From Victivallaceae bacterium (GTDB lineage Bacteria > Verrucomicrobiota > Lentisphaeria > Victivallales > Victivallaceae), in NCBI GenBank assembly GCA_021647315.1, contig JAKIUY010000005.1, positions 20,175 through 84,174 of the forward strand: DNA of 64,000 nt, given 5' to 3'. This document shows positions 61,416-64,000 of this stretch, piece after piece. A program made the translations under genes and the position numbers. How positions within the stretch are numbered: position 1 is the first letter of the stretch; the number at the start of each line of letters is the position of its first letter. The notes below the pieces were generated by a model. The model saw nothing but the letters and a program-made list of their open reading frames with translations, was not told the DNA's origin and searched no databases.

Positions 61416-62459
61416 TCATAAGGCATTAATTTTTTGTTCCAGCTCTGTCAGTTTTTTTATGATGTCAACAAATTTAGGGAGATTACCAAATATCATAGGT
61501 TCCATTAGTTTATAGTCTTTTTCCAGCTCGGCTAGGATTAGCGACGATGGGATCAACTTGAAGGTGTCGGGCATTGCTGTGCCATAATCAGCCCATCCGC
61601 AACGGAAGTACATTATTTTGTGCTCTACAACTCGACTAAGCAGATCAAGATCTTTAAGAGCTTCATTGCAGAATTTAGAATCAGCCAACATTGCCATATC
61701 ATAGTAATGTCGTGAGTAACGATGCAATAGTGGCTTATTTTTAGGCCAATGAGCTACCTGGTGTAGTATCGTTGCCTTCTCCCAGAATGTCCTAGTAGCA
61801 CAAAGAGCTATAACTTCACCTTCAGGATTATTAAACGCATGGGGGAATTGTTCTGCTGCATAAGATATGACTTTGGCAGTTTTTACTGGCCATATATCTG
61901 ACTTGGAGCCGAACTCCAAGCGCACTGCTGAAGGATTGTATTCTGAATTCTTTCCAACTACAGGATAATGAAATTGCAATGTCTGCCTATCGCTATCGTT
62001 CTGGTATATTGTTATATCCCACCATGAGTCTTTTTGGGGCTTTCCTAATTGAGATTCTATCTGTTTAAATAATAAGTTTCGCAGTTTACCACATATAAAG
62101 CGACTACATGCTTTCATCATTTCACGAATAACCTGCTCTCGTTTTTTTTTGCTTGTTGCAGCTTCAGGATTATCTGCAAAATCAAAGGCTGTTCTTTCAA
62201 TGGTTAAATCAATATCTTCAGAAAACCTGTTAATTATGCCGTAAACCTTGGAAAGTGTGGTGCCACCTTTAAAGATCAAGTGTCCTTTGAGTTCTGGGAT
62301 AGTAAATAACTGTTTCAGAGTCCAGCATACCCAGAAATCTTTTTCTACAAGATGAACATCCAGACCAATAGCATTCCCTGTTTCAAGAAAAATACTCTTG
62401 CGTTGTTCAGCAGTAAAATTTGCAACCTCATCCATAATCTGTTCTACTCCGCTTTGCAT
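61416..62459 (-). CDS. AbiEii-type nucleotidyltransferase toxin
   Basis: 347 residues. HLIFKGGTTLSKVYGIINRF (near 68) followed by SEDIDLTIER (near 83) gives the GG/S and D-x-D motifs of the AbiEii/AbiGii nucleotidyltransferases; the C-terminal half has EKATILHQVAHWP and RYSRHYYDMAML, typical of this group. Known members stop growth by adding nucleotides to tRNA or similar targets. The start overlaps the antitoxin gene by 16 bases. Type IV toxin-antitoxin and phage-abortive function are known of the family. Confidence 0.87.
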   Translation of the reverse strand: MQSGVEQIMDEVANFTAEQRKSIFLETGNAIGLDVHLVEKDFWVCWTLKQLFTIPELKGHLIFKGGTTLSKVYGIINRFSEDIDLTIERTAFDFADNPEAATSKKKREQVIREMMKACSRFICGKLRNLLFKQIESQLGKPQKDSWWDITIYQNDSDRQTLQFHYPVVGKNSEYNPSAVRLEFGSKSDIWPVKTAKVISYAAEQFPHAFNNPEGEVIALCATRTFWEKATILHQVAHWPKNKPLLHRYSRHYYDMAMLADSKFCNEALKDLDLLSRVVEHKIMYFRCGWADYGTAMPDTFKLIPSSLILAELEKDYKLMEPMIFGNLPKFVDIIKKLTELEQKINAL

Positions 62460-63052
62460 ATCTGTTTAATAGCTTCCCACATCCAGCTTTCCATATGCCC
62501 AGCCTCTTTCAATAGAGCTTTTTTGTCTTTGTCCTTTAGTATTCCACGCAGGTAGTTTATGACAGATTTATCAACAGCAGCAGCCTTACCAAGGTTACGC
62601 AGTGCCTGTGTGACAAGAATAACAGTCTTACTGCCTGGCAGTAGCTCTCTTGGAGGGACGCGTTTAAATATCAGCTTTCTATTGCCTATATTCATGATTT
62701 TAGATTGCCCATCAGTCAGATAGATAGTTTTAGCTGGAACTTGAGTTGAGAGCCCCAGTAAGTTGGCGGCAAGAGCTCCTGAAGGCTGAATACGCCAACC
62801 ATGTTTTTTGGCAACTACTTTTGCAACCTCTTGCAGATCTGGGGAAAGTGCTCCACCCAGTTGTTCATTAAATCTGGGGTAATCATAAGTCCCCAAAGCT
62901 AGTCTACGAATAATCTGTTGTTTATATAGTTGAGACAGGGCTTTATCGATAGAATTGCGTGAAGCAATATCATTAAAGGCTTCAGCAGAAAAGACGTACC
63001 CCTTGCCGTGCCCATAAATCCTAGATATAACTTTATCATTAATGCTTTGCAA
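62444..63052 (-). CDS. AbiEi-type antitoxin (DUF6088-like)
   Basis: 202 residues. N-terminal winged helix (about 1-65: SINDKVISRIYGHGKGYVF, IDKALSQLYKQQIIRRLALG) and a C-terminal domain with WRIQPSGALAANLLGLSTQV, the conserved block of this antitoxin class. It neutralises AbiEii-type toxins and commonly represses its own promoter. Placed directly upstream of and overlapping the toxin gene, the normal order. Ends the defence island. Confidence 0.85.
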   Translation of the reverse strand: MQSINDKVISRIYGHGKGYVFSAEAFNDIASRNSIDKALSQLYKQQIIRRLALGTYDYPRFNEQLGGALSPDLQEVAKVVAKKHGWRIQPSGALAANLLGLSTQVPAKTIYLTDGQSKIMNIGNRKLIFKRVPPRELLPGSKTVILVTQALRNLGKAAAVDKSVINYLRGILKDKDKKALLKEAGHMESWMWEAIKQICKAE

Positions 63053-63600
63053 CTTATAGATCCTCTTTGTTTTTTCAGAAACACAGCCTTGCGATACTGA
63101 AATTTACTACATTTTAAACAGACTGCAAGCAATGATGGAGATAAAAGTCTATATTAAATAGCGGGGGCCCTTAAAAATAAAATATTTAAGCTCAAAATAT
63201 CTTAGATTAACCCTTTTTATTGCTCTTGTTTTAATAAAACGAGGCGTGAGATATTAAAATAAGGAATTTTGACCTAATTTTGAAGAAAGTTAATTCAACC
63301 GATATACAGACGAATAAATAAATAATTCTGAATATTGATTAGCTAATCTTGCAGACAAATGTTATAGTAGTTTCATTGGGACAAAGTCAAACGTAAAGTA
63401 TTTACTTTCCCAATATAGACTTTTCGCATATCATACCGCTTCACCGGACGGCTGATGGCGGTGCGATTTTTAACTAAAAAAACAAAAAAGACCAAGCAAC
63501 ATGTGCGATTGATATTTAACCCATCAGCCGCCGTCGTTATGTGCAAAAACATTAAAATGGTCTTTTGTAAAATAACTAAACACTAAGAGAGTATCAACTT
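63053..63600. other. 548-bp gap, including the long leader of the RRM gene
   Basis: No gene is seen on either strand. The right half is the leader of the RRM gene (see the pseudoknot at 63449-63566). The left half is AT-rich and must hold the AbiE promoter on the minus strand and the RRM promoter on the plus strand, neither identified with confidence. TTGGGA at 63377 and TCCCAA at 63409 could form a further stem. Confidence 0.4.
63449..63566 (+). promoter_or_regulatory. Possible pseudoknot in the RRM mRNA leader
   Basis: Two interleaved helices: CGGCTGATGG (63449-63458) with CCATCAGCCG (63521-63530), and AAAAGACCA (63486-63494) with TGGTCTTTT (63558-63566). The second strand of helix 2 lies after helix 1, so both can form together only as a pseudoknot. 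The start codon is 35 bases downstream. Genes for RRM proteins often have long temperature-sensitive leaders. Confidence 0.5.
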
Positions 63601-63846
63601 ATGAAATTAATAATTCTTAATCTTGCTCGTAGTACTACCAAGAAACAATTAAAAAATCTTTTTGAAGAGTATGGCTCCGTAGAATCTTGTGATTTGGTGT
63701 TAGATAAATCTACCGGTAAATCCAAGGGTTTTGGTTTTGTTGAAATGCCGAAACCAGAAGAAGCAGAACTAGCAATAAAGAACTTGAATAATAAGAACGT
63801 TGCCAATAAAAAAATTCGTGTAAAAGAAGCTGAAGACAAAAGATAG
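63601..63846 (+). CDS. RRM-domain RNA-binding protein
   Basis: 81 residues, a single RNA recognition motif: RNP2 as LIILNL (residues 3-8) and RNP1 as KGFGFVEM (42-49), beta-alpha-beta-beta-alpha-beta in total, with a short charged tail. Bacterial single-RRM proteins of this size (Rbp family) bind RNA and are often induced by cold. The gene stands alone at the window edge. ATG at 63601; AAGAGAGTATCAACTT precedes it. Confidence 0.9.
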   Translation: MKLIILNLARSTTKKQLKNLFEEYGSVESCDLVLDKSTGKSKGFGFVEMPKPEEAELAIKNLNNKNVANKKIRVKEAEDKR

Positions 63847-64000
63847 ATAAAATCAACCAACCCTTAGATCATGTCACACCTGTCCTAACAATTATAAAAA
63901 CTACCTGATTTAACAATTTTTTCCATTCAAGTCATTCAATTTTGTTCAATTTTGTTCAATTTCTCAAAAGTACCCCCCTGTTTTAAACTATGCTGTCCTA
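63847..64000. other. Window end, no gene seen
   Basis: Short AT-rich stretch. The only structure is a threefold tandem of TTCAATTTTG at 63935-63964 (third unit imperfect). Confidence 0.4.

Overview
The window reads as chromosomal DNA of an anaerobic Lentisphaerota (Victivallales-like) bacterium. The pointers are several operon-leading prepilin-type proteins with the [19 protein letters not shown] leader, LamG plus CBM9-like secreted enzymes, a cysteine-type sulfatase, a GH65 phosphorylase, and a strand-loop-strand heptosyltransferase beside an AIDA-repeat protein. The taxonomic call is inferred from gene content only. No rRNA, tRNA or CRISPR array was seen.

Left part (1-23.7 kb, all minus strand): a carbohydrate and sulfate-ester region built of five transcription units. 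Each begins with the same promoter, TTGACA-N17-TATAAT (or one close to it), followed after exactly 8 bases by a tandem heptad operator, TGAGTCAATGAGTCA. Four units have a pseudopilin (one decayed) as first gene. Their contents are LamG proteins; PHP + LamG/CBM9/barrel enzyme + C-N lyase + MmgE/PrpD + TauE/SafE; a large secreted multidomain protein; and GH65 + pgmB + sulfatase. Recent recombination is visible as near-identical pseudopilin copies, a 132-bp MITE-like insertion with a 9-bp target duplication, and a scar made of two gene-end fragments. A divergent IclR regulator with its own 41-bp dyad closes the region.

Middle (24-41.4 kb, plus strand): a fused double iron-sulfur protein, then a candidate undescribed envelope metal/proteostasis module. 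It holds a small secreted Cys protein, a SurA-like double parvulin with His/Cys-rich tail, a cation-diffusion-facilitator membrane domain fused to an SPFH (HflK-like) domain, HflC-like, HflK-like, three unlisted 43-54 aa membrane microproteins, an eroded second parvulin, a ZntA-type P1B ATPase with His-rich N terminus, and an M16 zinc protease. After an IS110 remnant come the heptosyltransferase and its likely AIDA-repeat substrate, which lacks an autotransporter barrel (42.2-47.3 kb).

Right part (47.4-64 kb): thiH, thiG and folC (minus), then a minus-strand defence island. Its type I restriction-modification operon (hsdM, a 46-aa ORF, KilA-N protein, hsdS, AAA ATPase with TOPRIM/DUF4435-like domain, hsdR, YgjP-like metallopeptidase) is followed by an AbiE-type toxin-antitoxin pair. 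The window ends with an RRM RNA-binding protein behind a long leader that could form a pseudoknot. Several families of short palindromic repeats are scattered through the intergenic spaces.
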